Shown here one piece after another: positions 22,742 through 34,400 of a DNA stretch of 64,000 nt; the stretch's first letter is position 1; every line of letters starts with the position of its first letter. Source of the stretch: Zygnema cylindricum. Its lineage: Eukaryota; Streptophyta; Zygnematophyceae; Zygnematales; Zygnemataceae. The position numbers and the translations under genes are program-made. The stretch lies in NCBI GenBank assembly GCA_037447655.1, contig JBBHKE010003238.1:62001-126000 (forward strand), in the 5' to 3' direction. Below the pieces are notes generated by a model that saw only the letters and a list, made by a program, of their open reading frames with translations, was not told the DNA's origin and made no database searches.

Positions 22742-23296
22742 TACACCATCAATCGCTATAAGAGTAAAGGAATAAATAGCGTAAAAAAAAAATAAGTGTT
22801 ATTAACACTACTCGGGAATTTTATTTTTTTGAAAACAAATATATATACTAATTAATCCCTAACTGTATTTTGGGTTGTCCTGAATAATAAATACCCGCCC
22901 TTTCGATGTCTACAGTAATATGTGTACTCGTACAAAATCTGACAATTCGTACGCCGTCGCGCTGTTCACACGGTCGATGGACGAACATATGAGAACGTGA
23001 TTTTTGTCGACGGGTTTGCATCTCTTTCTTTCAGTGCACATTCACATGTGTGCGCAATAATGTTAAGTGTCTTTTTACGCTTTTGTAATTCAAAAAGTAC
23101 CATTTCATACGGAGATACCCTGTCCGTACGCCACACTATTTCCATCACAGTGTACTTCCACTATTAACGCTAATTGAAAAAAAAACCTCATTAGAATAAT
23201 GGAAAAAATAGAATTATGGATTGTATTTCAGGTTTTTTTTTTTGAAAAAAGGGCACCGAATTGGCGTTATATACTCTAATAGCGATTGACGGTGTA
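22742..23296. mobile_element. TA-flanked MITE, 555 bp (copy 1, inverted)
   Basis: TIRs TACACCATCAATCGCTATAA and TACACCGTCAATCGCTATTA. It aligns in reverse orientation along its whole length with 31581-32134 and 55379-55933 (for example GTACGCCGTCGCGCTGTTCA, CGTGATTTTTGTCGACGGG, CATTCACATGTGTGCGCAAT). Immediately left, ending at 22738, is the end of yet another TIR (GCTAATAGCGATTGGCGGTG). Confidence 0.9.
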
Positions 23297-24289
23297 CTGG
23301 TTCTAGAGCACTTCTTAAATAGTGTTTAGAACATTAGTTTACAGTTTTGGCCAGAAGAAGTCCCAACTCCCAACCGTATGAGTGTTTTTTTTTTTTACTG
23401 GGGCAGAGTACGGAAGGCATGATTCCGTACACATACTATTTGCGTACGGATGGCCATGCGGCGGTCTTCGGTTTTCGGTTACTACTGTACTGTAGCGTAC
23501 GGCGGTGGAGATTAAATTTCGTACAGTTTCGCATCACGAATATTTGTCGGTTTATGACATTTGTCGGTGCTGGACAAATGTCGGTGTAAGATATTTGTCG
23601 GTTTGCGATATTTGTCGCGTGTGACATGTGTCGATTTGGAACACTGGACGCCTGTGGAATCTACGTTTGTCTTTTCAGAAACGGAGAAAAAAAAAATAAA
23701 CAGAACAAAAAGGGAAAAGAAACAAAAACCACAAAAACAAAGGAAAACTGGTCGGTAGCGAAAACTTTGAATCTTAAATAAACAATAAAAACACAGAAAT
23801 AAACAAGAATAAAACAAAGAAAAGAAGAAAAAACAAAAAAAACAGGAAAAACCAAAAAAGACAAAAGAAACAAAGGAAACGAAAGAAAACAAAAAAAAAC
23901 AAAAGAAAAAGCTAAAGCAACAAAAAGACTTAAAACTTAAAATCTAAAGGAAAGGGAAAAGTATAACGACCAAAAAGAAGCGATAGGAAGTACGGAAAAC
24001 AGTAAAAGAAAAAACAAAAATAAAAACAGCAAAAAATTAAAGAACAAATTGAGGAAAGAGAGGAAAAAGAAATGAGAAAAAAATAAAAAGGGAGAGAGGG
24101 AAAAAAAAGTATGAAAAGACTTTGTTTAACTTTTCAAGTTTTTCTACAAGTAGAAGAGTAAAAAAATTAACCAAAAAAAAAAAAAAAAAAAAAAAGAGAA
24201 GAAATGACAATAAAAAAAACACTAAATGGCTAAAAGAGGGAAGGGACTGGAATATACCATATATACAAAAACTTTGTATTCGAAATCTC
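23297..24289. other. Intergenic, purine/A-rich, no gene seen
   Basis: Contains TTTGTCGGT repeats (23545-23615, several copies of ATTTGTCGGT) and then a long A-rich tract with AAAACAAAG-type words (23680-24220). Open frames here are low-complexity. Confidence 0.6.
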
Positions 24290-24539
24290 TTCATTTTCCC
24301 TCCCTCCCCTCCCTCTCTCGACTTATTTCTCCCTCTCTCTCTCTCTTTCTCTTCCTTTCCCCGCTCTCCCTCCTTCCTCTCCCTCTCCCTCTCTCCCTTT
24401 CTTTTTTTGCCGATTCTTGCTTCACTTCTCTGTCTGTCTCTCCCTGCCTACATTTTCAATGCCTAGATTTAGTGTGGATTTATCTCTCTCCTTCCTACAC
24501 ACTTCTCTCATGTCCTCTCTCCTCTCTCCCTCTTTCTCC

Positions 24540-24604
<65 letters not shown>

Positions 24605-24645
24605 TATCTCTCCCTCTCTCTCTCTCCCTCTCTCTCTCCGCCGTA
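24290..24645. repeat. Pyrimidine-rich microsatellite, (TC)n core
   Basis: CT-rich low-complexity tract with an uninterrupted (TC)n run at about 24546-24600 and CCCTCTCTCTC blocks around it. It precedes a non-repetitive stretch with ordinary composition. Confidence 0.9.
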
Positions 24646-24953
24646 CTGCAGTTGCCACGAGGCAGAACCTGAAACAGCTTCGCACGTGCGAAGGAGATAC
24701 AGGAGATCCGTACGGTTTCGCGCTTTCGTTTTGGAAAATGGCGCCACTTTGAGTGCGTCCGAAATGTGTACTTTCGTACCTTCTGTACTTTGCTGCCGTA
24801 CCAGTTGGAATGAACGTCAGCGATTGGCGCACGGGACTGTTCTACATATAAACCCTGATATTTTCGTACCTTTCCAGCTTTTAGTTGTACGGAATGTCAA
24901 TGAATGGTTGAAAAGCATCGTACGGTATATATATAGTACGCGACCTCTGAATT

Positions 24954-24992
<39 letters not shown>

Positions 24993-26420
24993 TCTCTCCG
25001 TAGATTATTATGTTGGAATATGGACAGCAATGCACGTGCACACCTATGATGTAGTATGACGTCATCATCATGCATGGATTATTTATTTTGTCATTTTTGA
25101 CAAAGCTTAAACGTTTGCTTGTTTCGTAATTCAATTTTTGTCTTTTTTTTGGATAAACGATGCGGTTGACAAGTACTGAAGAACCGAGATAATAATTTTT
25201 TGAATTTTCTGAATTACTTTCTTTAATGGACATTTATCACGCTATTTTATGTAATTACATATCATCCGTTAGATTTTTTATATTTAACGGCTCGATTTGG
25301 TAAAAGTTTATAATTCAATTACGCACTAAGTATTTAGGGCAAAAGTGAAGAGTTTGGTAAAACTCGCGACTTTTTTTTGAATTTTTGAATTTTTATTTGG
25401 TTGACTTTTTTGACCTTTTGCACATTACGTCATTTTCGCACTAAATACATTTTCCTGCTATTGTGCGTAAGATATGAGCGCACGGAATCGCTTTTTGCAG
25501 CTTACTCCAGCCGTACGAAAAGCATGTGTTCTGACATTTAATATGTACTTTAGGTTTCCGTGGGTCATTATATACGAAATGTTACGTTTGTCACAGGTTA
25601 AGAAACTGTGCTGAATTGGAAAGTGACTGTACGGTTAAGCCCTTTTACATATGTACGGACTGTCAGAGACTGGTAGGTTTTGAATTTTGAACAGGTACTT
25701 TGAAAAAGCAAAATTTGCAGTTACCGTACAGTGCAGCAATGTATTTTTTATATCTCCATAATGCTAGTTTTTAGTATGCGTATAAAATAAAAAATTAGTG
25801 CAAAGTATACATTTGGACTTATGTAAGCCATAAGATGACAAATCGATCTGTAAATTCATCCATCTGAACCGTTCAATTTTATCGTATTAGACGATGCGCA
25901 TTACACTCATTTCTGTTGAAAAATACGATCGCACTTAAAGATATCACTAATAAACGTGGCTGGTTTCAGCTGACAGGTTCCGTACGGTCCTTGTCTGTAC
26001 GTCGAATCTGTTACTGGTCTGTTCGAGACAGGCAACAGACATCGGAGGCTTCTGCGGCTTGTATGACGTCTTAATTGTACCAGAAAAGACCTAACTTTTA
26101 TTCAGACACGTGTAATTCTTAAAGGTGGTATTCCATTGCGAAACAGATCGCAATCTGTTTCTTTGTCGTATGTACAGCTTTTACGAAAGCGAAATCCTAA
26201 AATCATAGTTGTTCAAATCGCGCGATTTTTTCCTTTTTTCCGATTAAAACGTATAATTCGTGACTTTTGAATAAATCGGAAAAAAACGCGATGTACTTTC
26301 TGTCTGGTAAACTTAACGAAAATTCTATGTAAAAGGTACAGCGTTTACCGTAAATTGTGCGGTTTTTTATGGTAATGTACGGAATTTAACGAAAACACAC
26401 GTCGCACTTACTGGTATTTG
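24646..26420. other. Intergenic, no gene seen; T31 tract
   Basis: No coding frame with features. A run of about 31 T lies at 24960-24991. The region is rich in GTACGG/GTACG words. Confidence 0.6.
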
Positions 26421-26937
26421 TACGACATGTGTACCCTAAAAAACCTAGGAGTACGGATAATGTAAGGCAGCTGTACTGTAATTTACCGGAATGTACGAAA
26501 TGCACGGGAAGTACCCTAAACACCCTAAAATCCCCCCATCACTAACCCTAAAAGTACTGAAGTATACGGACGCCGTATGTAGATGTACAAAAAATGTAAG
26601 TCCGTATAACTGAAAATATACGGAAAAGTACGAGAATGTACCCTAAAAATCTCAAAATATTAACCGTCAAAAGTACGAAAAAATACGAACACTGTACAGA
26701 AATGTACGAATAATAGTTGGCTGTTTAACATAAATATTTGAGAACGCACGAGAATGTACCCTAAAACTCCTCCAACCCCCTAAAAGTACTGAAATGTACG
26801 AAAATAGTACTCAAATGTACGAAAATGTACGGTTGCATAGTCAGGTACGCATTTAATAACATTTTTTTCATCGTTAAATGCGTATCGTGCGTAGTATTCG
26901 CGCGTTCGTTTCGTGCGTATTATGCGCACGGGACAAC
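26421..26937. repeat. CCCTAAA-bearing dispersed repeat (copy 1)
   Basis: About 517 bp, nearly identical to 54202-54716, from TACGACATGTGTACCCTAAA to GCGTATTATGCGCACGGGACAAC. It is built of GTACGAAAATGTACCCTAAA-like submotifs, so it contains at least six CCCTAAA words. The two copies diverge sharply at both ends. Confidence 0.88.
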
Positions 26938-27306
26938 TATGCTATGTTCCTTTTTGCTACTTTAAACAAATTTTCTCCGTGCACACATGTCAAATTTCCG
27001 GACGGAGACCGCCAATTGGAAGGTTTGACCTTTCCATCTCAAACCGTCGGACCAATAAGCTGACAAGAGTGATTTTTGAAGTAGCGATAAAAACATTGAC
27101 AATACAGTACACCGTGATTCCCTATTAGCGTAGATAAATTATTAGTGTAAGGAATAAAATTGTGTTATCAATTCTATTTTGTTTTATATAAGTAAAAACA
27201 AAAGGGGTACAGTACAGTAATTCCCATAATAATAGCCGCTATAACCTGTGTTCACATGGTCGAACATGTGAGAACAGGTTCTCGCGATTTCCCCCGTCTT
27301 TATTAC

Positions 27307-27672
27307 TAGTGTTGGGTATCGGGTAGATTCATATCGCGATAATTTCGATATTAAATATATCGAATATCGATTGAGCAGATTCCTCGATATATCGTACCGG
27401 GACCAACATAAATTACCGCGTTAAATATCGGAAACTGGGTGTCGTACAGTCTATTGCGGAAAATCTTTTGGCGCCAGTTGGGAGGGGTTTGAAAAATTGG
27501 GAAAATAAAATAAAATAAAATTTAATGCCTTGATATATTAGCGATACGATATATTGGCGATATATCGCGATGGTTTAGTTTTCGATATAATGAAGCGATA
27601 TATCGATTATCGGGGTACCTGAAATTCGATATATATCGAATATCGGCAAAAGGTCCTCAATACCCAACACTA
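27307..27672. mobile_element. hAT-type MITE, complete, 366 bp
   Basis: Bounded by TAGTGTTGGGTAT and its inverse ATACCCAACACTA, and flanked by a perfect 8-bp direct repeat TTTATTAC (27299-27306 and 27673-27680). The 8-bp target duplication and TAGTG terminus are hAT-superfamily hallmarks. The interior is rich in ATATCG/CGATAT palindromes and has no open frame. A partial copy is at 12483-12672. Confidence 0.93.
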
Positions 27673-27818
27673 TTTATTACAATGAATCGAATCTGGATGG
27701 GCTATTCTTGTCGACGCCATTCACTTTCATGTCGACGCCTTTGCGTGACACTTTTTCTGTAATTTAGTACGAAATAACGAGCAGTATTCGTACGAACTGA
27801 TACATTTCGTGATTATAC

Positions 27819-28175
27819 TACACCTTGAATCGTTATTAGCGTATGGAAATTATTAGTGTAAAGAAAAAATTAGCATCATTCATTCTAATTTAGTGCCAGG
27901 AGACGTGGCAGATTTTGGTCCACGTCATTAAATAGTACAGTTTATTATATTTAAGGTATCAATGTCAAAATTTTGGGGTGCCGATATAGCGTACATAAGG
28001 CTAATAACGATTCACGGTCCCCAAAATTTTGACATTGATACCAAATATAATAAACTGTACTATTTAAGGACGTGGACCAAAATCTGCCACGTCTCCTGGC
28101 ACTAAATTAGAATGAATGATGCTAATTTTTTCTTTACACTATAATTTCTATACGCTAATAATGATTCAAGGTGTA
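27819..28175. mobile_element. Foldback MITE with long perfect arms
   Basis: Left arm 27819-27978 and right arm 28019-28175 are almost exact inverted copies of about 158 nt (TTCATTCTAATTTAGTGCCA, TTTTGGTCCACGTC, CAATGTCAAAATTTTGGGG and their complements) around a 40-nt loop. The ends read TACACCTTGAATCG. The loop itself holds CTAATAACGATTCACGGT, another TIR of the same superfamily, so the element looks like an inverted duplication of a MITE end. Confidence 0.9.
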
Positions 28176-28432
28176 CTTAAATGCTTCGTGAATAAATAGA
28201 GATTCACTGTGTACTGTAAATCTTTAATTTATACCGTAGAAGGTACAGTTTTATGTATGTACTGTACTTTGTATGTATGTGAACTCGTGAATGAATCGAC
28301 ATAAGAGTTTGAACTTTTGCGTTTGTGTCTCTCTTCTTAAAATTTAGGGTTTACACTTTCTTTAAGCAGAAGCTTTCTTTCAGCAGGAACCAGTACCTGC
28401 AGGAGAAAAACGGACATAGGAACCGAACTTTA

Positions 28433-31400
28433 ATGGCCGCTTTAGGTAAAATAGCTCTTGGACACCTGCGTCTCTCTTCTTCGTCTTTTTCCTCCTTTAG
28501 AGATTCTCCAAAAGTCGGAGAACCGAGTCAACGTTCGAAGAAAATTGCTTTTTCCTCTCATACTGGAAAAAGTGAAAAGATAGTAGTTTCTGAACTGCAG
28601 AGAGGAGTAGGAATCGGCAGCTTAATGGAAAGAAGGGAGAGAAGGGAGGGACGTGGCACGGAGATGATGATGTCAGGAGTTGCTGGAAACGGTGTAGCAG
28701 TAACTGATGACGTGGCAACTACTTTCTCAGGAGGTATGCTACAGGGTAATATAACTCTATATAGGTATGTTACAGATAACTGTACGTACTCGAAATCTGG
28801 TTATACTGGCCACTAATTACCGCGATTGTACAAAAATAATAGTTTTTTTTTCCTTCGTACAGTTTTCTGGACGAATATTTTGACTACTGCGCCAGTTACA
28901 CCAGTTACCACAGGGCTCATGTACTTCTCCTTTTCCCGCATTATTCCCCTAATACTACCCTATTATACCCCTATTATTCCCTTTTATTATCCTATTGTTC
29001 CTCTATTTTTTCCTTATCAGAATCGCTTGGTGAAGTGCTACAAGACGGTATAATAAAATAAAATATATAATTAAAGAGTAAAATCAAATAAAATGGAACC
29101 AACAAACTACACTGCACACCGCTATTAGTTCTCTGTGAATCGTTATTAGAGTGAAGAAGTCATTAGTGTGGGATTTACAGCTTTAGATTAGTGTTATTAA
29201 TCATAGTTCAGTTTCGAGTGAGGTGGCTGTTTTTGACCTGTTTAAATAATTAGCGTTAAGAGAAAAACAGTTTGTGTCATTAACACTATTTTGTGGCCAG
29301 CGGACAAAAAATGGGTACGGTTTGTTAATACATAAAAAGTGATATTGAGCTCAAGGTGGTTAAATGTGCTTGCCTTGGCCGTAAAATCTTAAAATAGTGT
29401 TACCATAATCTTTTTGTGTAATACTAATTATTCCCTTGCACTAATAGCGACGGGCAGTGTAGAATTTTAGGAATTTTTTTATTTTCACTTCAGGTACAAG
29501 AACTGTTTTTCATTTGCTATGTGAAGTTTCGTTTAGGGGTTGGATCTGAAAAAAGGATGGTCTGATTTATTTTCCTTGAATTTGATGACTGTAAGTTACG
29601 GATGTTGTCTAAAGAGGTAAATTATGAAGCAATTGGAGTTTAAATGCTATTCCGTTTTTTTTTTCGTTTTTTTTGGAATCTATTAATACTTTAGTTTGCT
29701 GTAAAAAGATTTGCTGCTCATCGGTATAAGAGCTTTTCCCTCTAATTGGAGTAGATCATAAGTTAGTGTTAATAACAGTAGTTAGTTTAAGTGGCGCACA
29801 ACGAGCCACCTAGCAAATTCTAATTTAGTTAACGCTAATAATTTGCTAACTCTAATATCGATGGGCGGTGTAAATTATGAAGCAATTCGAGTTTTAATGC
29901 TTTTCTGCCTCATTAATTTTTTTTTTGTTATGGACTTTTATTTGGTTTTCGCTTTTGTCTTGGAGCTTATTATTTCTTTGTTTTGGACCTTGGTAATGAT
30001 TTTTGTTTTTGTTTACTTGATAATGATTTTCTTGTTTTGGTTTCGGGGCTTATTATTTCTTTGTTTTGGAACTTTATGTTGATTTTTTTTGGACTTTATT
30101 GTTTCCTTATTTTGGGACTTCAAAATGATTTTTGTTTTGTTTCGGAGCTTATTATTTCTTTGTTTATTTTTGTTTTGTTTCGGAGCTTATTGTTTCTTTC
30201 TTTGGGACTCGATAATGATTTTTGTTGTGTTCTGGGGCTTGTTAATTCTTTGTTTATTTTTGTTTTGTTTCGGAGCGTATTATTTCTTTCTTTGGGACTT
30301 GATAATGTTTTTTTTTTGTTCTGGAGCTTATTATTTCTTTGTTTGGGAACACCAGAGCGGGTTGCCACTGTGGTGAGGAAGACAAAGGAGACCGATGTGA
30401 CAGTGACGATTGGTTTGGATGGCACCGGTATTTGCAAGTGTGACACAGGCATCCCTTTCCTTGACCACATGATGGATGTAAGTTTTTCATGTTCAAGTTA
30501 TTTTTGTTTTCCATTCTTTCGTTTACTTTCCCGCATAATAGACTCAAGTTTTTCATGTTTAATTCTTTATTTTTTTTCTATTTTTTACGCTACTTTACTT
30601 TAGTTTATCACATGTAGATGTAAGTTTTCATGTTTAAATCTTACATATTTTCCGCTCTTTACTTTACTTTACCACATGATACATATAAGTTATTTATGTT
30701 CAAACTTTGTTTATGTTCCTTTCTTTCCTTGGATAGGCGTAAGTTTTTCCTGCTCATATAATTTCCTTGTTCAAAGCTTATTTTTTTTCCATTCTTTACT
30801 TTAGTTTTGAAGGACAAAAACTGCCTTTTCGGTTTTGGCTCAAAAATTGTTGCTTTGTGAAAGGTTTTTACAGCGTGGTCGTTCAATGCTTCTTCAAGTT
30901 TCTTATTTTTAAACAGTGGAGATTTAGTATATTTCTTCAACTCACATGTTCAGTATGCTAATGTTTACGGAACTCCCATCTTGTGGATTAGGATGTAGAT
31001 GTTTTCTCACTTTTCTTCAATTTTCTAAGTTGTTTTTCTTTCGTTTTTTTAATGATATTGGCAGCAATTGGCTTCTCACGGTCTTTTCGATGTTGCTATC
31101 AGTGCAAAGGGAGACATTCACATAGATGACCATCACACTAATGAGGATATTGCCCTTGCTTTGGGAACGGTGAGACTTTCAAACTGGATTGGCCTAAAAT
31201 CAAAACAGATTTATAAACTGATTAGTTGATTGCTGGTATTGTTTCCTCACTAAACTTTTAGTACTCGGTTTGCTAAACATGTCTTGTTATGCTTCTTTTT
31301 TCTGTTTTTTTTTTATGGTATTTTATTGTCCCAACATTGGTTTCTGATTAGACAATTGAGTGTTGGTATTTTCTGAGCTCAGTACTTTGTTGGAGTTTTT

Positions 31401-34400
31401 AATACAAACAAAAAGTGTATAATAAATCAAATGCATTAGAGTTTTACATTATCAGAAATGATTATTTGCATCATTTTTTTTCTTTTTTCCCTTGATAAGG
31501 CTTTCAAGTATCTCAAAGTTGTTGTTCTTGTTGAGGATTTTGCTACCCTTTGTGGTAAATGTTCGACTTTCTTAATCAACTACACCGTCAATCGCTATTA
31601 GAGTATATAACGCCAATTCGGTGCCCTTTTTTCAAAAGAAAAAACCCGAAATACAATCCATAATTCTATTTTTTCCATTATTCTAATTAGGGTTTTTTTT
31701 TCAATTAGCGTTAATAATGGAAGTACACTGCGATGGAAATAGTGTGGCGTACGGACAGGATATTTCCGTACGAAATGGTACTTTTTGAATTACAAAGGCA
31801 TAAAAAGACACTTAACATTATTGCGCACATATGTGAATGTGCACTGGAAGAAAGAGATGCAAACTCGTCGACAAAAATCACGTTCTCATATGTTCGTCCG
31901 TCGACCGTGTGAACAGCGGGACGGCGTACGAATTGTCAGATTTTGTACGAATACACATATTACTGTAGACATTGAAAGGGCGGGTATTTATTATTCAGGA
32001 CAACCCAAATTACAGTTAGGGATTAATTAGTATATATATTTTTTTTCAAAAAAAATAATTCCCGATTAGTGTTGATAACACTAATTTTTTTTTACGCTAT
32101 TTATTCCTTTACTCTAATAGAGATTGACGGTGTACCATACAGTAAAAATAAAAAAATAGAATAGAGTTAGTTAAAAAAAATGAGTTTTTGTTCACAATTA
32201 AATTTTGCATAATTTAGGCCATTTTATGCATCAATTATAAATTGGACTTTGTGGAAGACATGTTGTCACGTCCTATTTGTATTCTTTTGGTATCATTGCT
32301 TGCCTTTCATAGAAAAGCTTAGTTTATGTCCTCCATCCTTTCTCCTCCATCCTCCCTCCTCCCTCCTCCCTCCTTCCTCCTCCCTCCTCCCTCCTGCATC
32401 TTTTCTCCTCCCTCCTCCCTCTTCCCTCTTCCCTCTTCCCTCTTCCCACTTCCCTCTTCCCTCTTCCCTCTTCCCTCTTTCCTCCTCCCTCCTCCCTCCT
32501 CCCTCTATGTGTGCATTATATATGATGGTTGTGGTTTTATAAACTGGTTGTGTTTGTTCGTAGTCCACTTGCTTAAGGCATTTTAAATTTAGTATTTTTG
32601 CTACTAGTTTATCGTAGGATGATGTTGTTTATTGTGGCCTATCTCTCTTAAATTGAATCATCAACACTATTTAATAAAATTTTGGTTAAAAAAAGCTCGC
32701 CATCGAATGAGAGTTATGAAGTCTATTAGCTCCAACATCGCTAGTAGTTGGTAACTCTATTAACGCGACTTGTTATTAACATTTTTCACGATGAGAAGTG
32801 TCGTGATTTCTAGTTTTTTTTGTTTGTTTGTTTGTCTGTTTGTTGACAAAATAAAATAATTTGTTTTTTTTTCTACTTTTAGGCTCTTGCTCAAGCTCTC
32901 GGAGACCGAAAAGGCATTCATCGTTTTGGGGATTTTAGTGCTCCTTTGGATGAAGCTCTCATTCATGTGGTTCTTGTAAGTATATTATTTGGTTTTTTGA
33001 ATACCGATAAGGGAAGTAAAGTTACGGATTGAGAGAGAAAACCCTAAAACACCTTAAAGATAGATCAGTTTAGAAAAGGAAGAGGGGAGCACACTTATTC
33101 ATGTGGTGCTTGTAAGTATACTTTTTCATTTCTAAATACTAATAAGGGAAGAAAAGTTACAGTTTGGGAGAGGAGTTATACATCCGTTTAGAAAGGGGGG
33201 ACAGGATAGTTCTCATTCATGTGGTGCTTGTGGGTATAATTTGATTTTTTGCTTTTATCAAATACCAATAAAGGAAGAAAGGTTATGGATTGAGAAATAC
33301 ATATAAGTTATAGAATTGATTAGGAAGGAGGGAGAGGGTAGCACTCGTTCATCTGATGTTTGTATGTTTTCAAATTTTTGTTTTTCAACAACGGAAAATT
33401 GAAAAAAACGGAAAAAACGGAAGAAAGGTCATGGATTGAGAAATAAATGTTAGCCATAGATCTGTTTAGAACCGAGGGTTGGTTTTCCTTATCGTGAACA
33501 TGTGGTCAATTTAGCATTGATGATTTTAGATTTCTTTAGTTTATTTTGAAATTGGTTCAAATTTACAGAAAGTGTTTGTGAATTTCGTGGTTTGTCCCGA
33601 CCTTTTTCTTTTATTGTCATTATTATTTGTTCGCGGAGTTCATTTTTGCATTGTTGTTTCTTTTCCTTTTATTATTTTATTTTTTTTAGTTATGATATTA
33701 TTATTATTATTATTATTTTTTTTGTTTTTTTGTGGGGGATGTAGGATTTGTCGGGGAGACCCCATTTGAGTTATGACTTAGTCATCCCGACAGAGAGAGT
33801 AGGGACTTACGACACTCAGGTAAAACCCCTTTTTTTATTTATATATGTATATATATATAATTTTTCTGGTTTTGAGATGTTGTTTGTTTCGTTTTTCATT
33901 ACTTATTTGCTTTTGAGGTCTTATTTGTTACAATCTTTTTTGTTGTTGTTGTCGTTGTTGTTTTGTTACAAGTATAAATTATGAAAATTTTAAGGCAAAG
34001 ATTTGTCTTTTTTTTTAGGGCTAGATTTTGTTGAAACAATACTATATCTTGTGGCCAGAAAGGATCCGACTTAAATTAGCATTGTGTTTTCTTTTTTGTA
34101 TTGAGAAAAGTTCTCGATTGGAATTTAAAATAGTATTTTTTTTGTGTGTGTGTTTAGAAAGGTTCCGACTTGGATTGAAATTGTTTATTTATTATTTTTT
34201 TTCCGTGTTTGTGAAATTGTCAAAATTGTCGAAGTTGTTGAAACTGTTGTGAAGTTATTTGTGAAGTGACGTTATTGAAGTTGTTTTTGAAACCGTTTGT
34301 GAAATTGTTGAAATTTTTAAACTTGTTCGTAAAATTCTTAAAAATTGTTGAAATCGTCGACATTGTCGAAATCGTTTGTGAAATCGCTTGCCAATATCGT

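Noticed and set aside
24226-24672. Ser/Leu/Pro-rich frames
   Set aside because: Translation of a CT-rich microsatellite.
31785-32030. 81-codon frame in an IGPD intron, and a related frame at 55532-55765
   Set aside because: Both lie inside copies of the same MITE and the reading frame is not conserved between copies.
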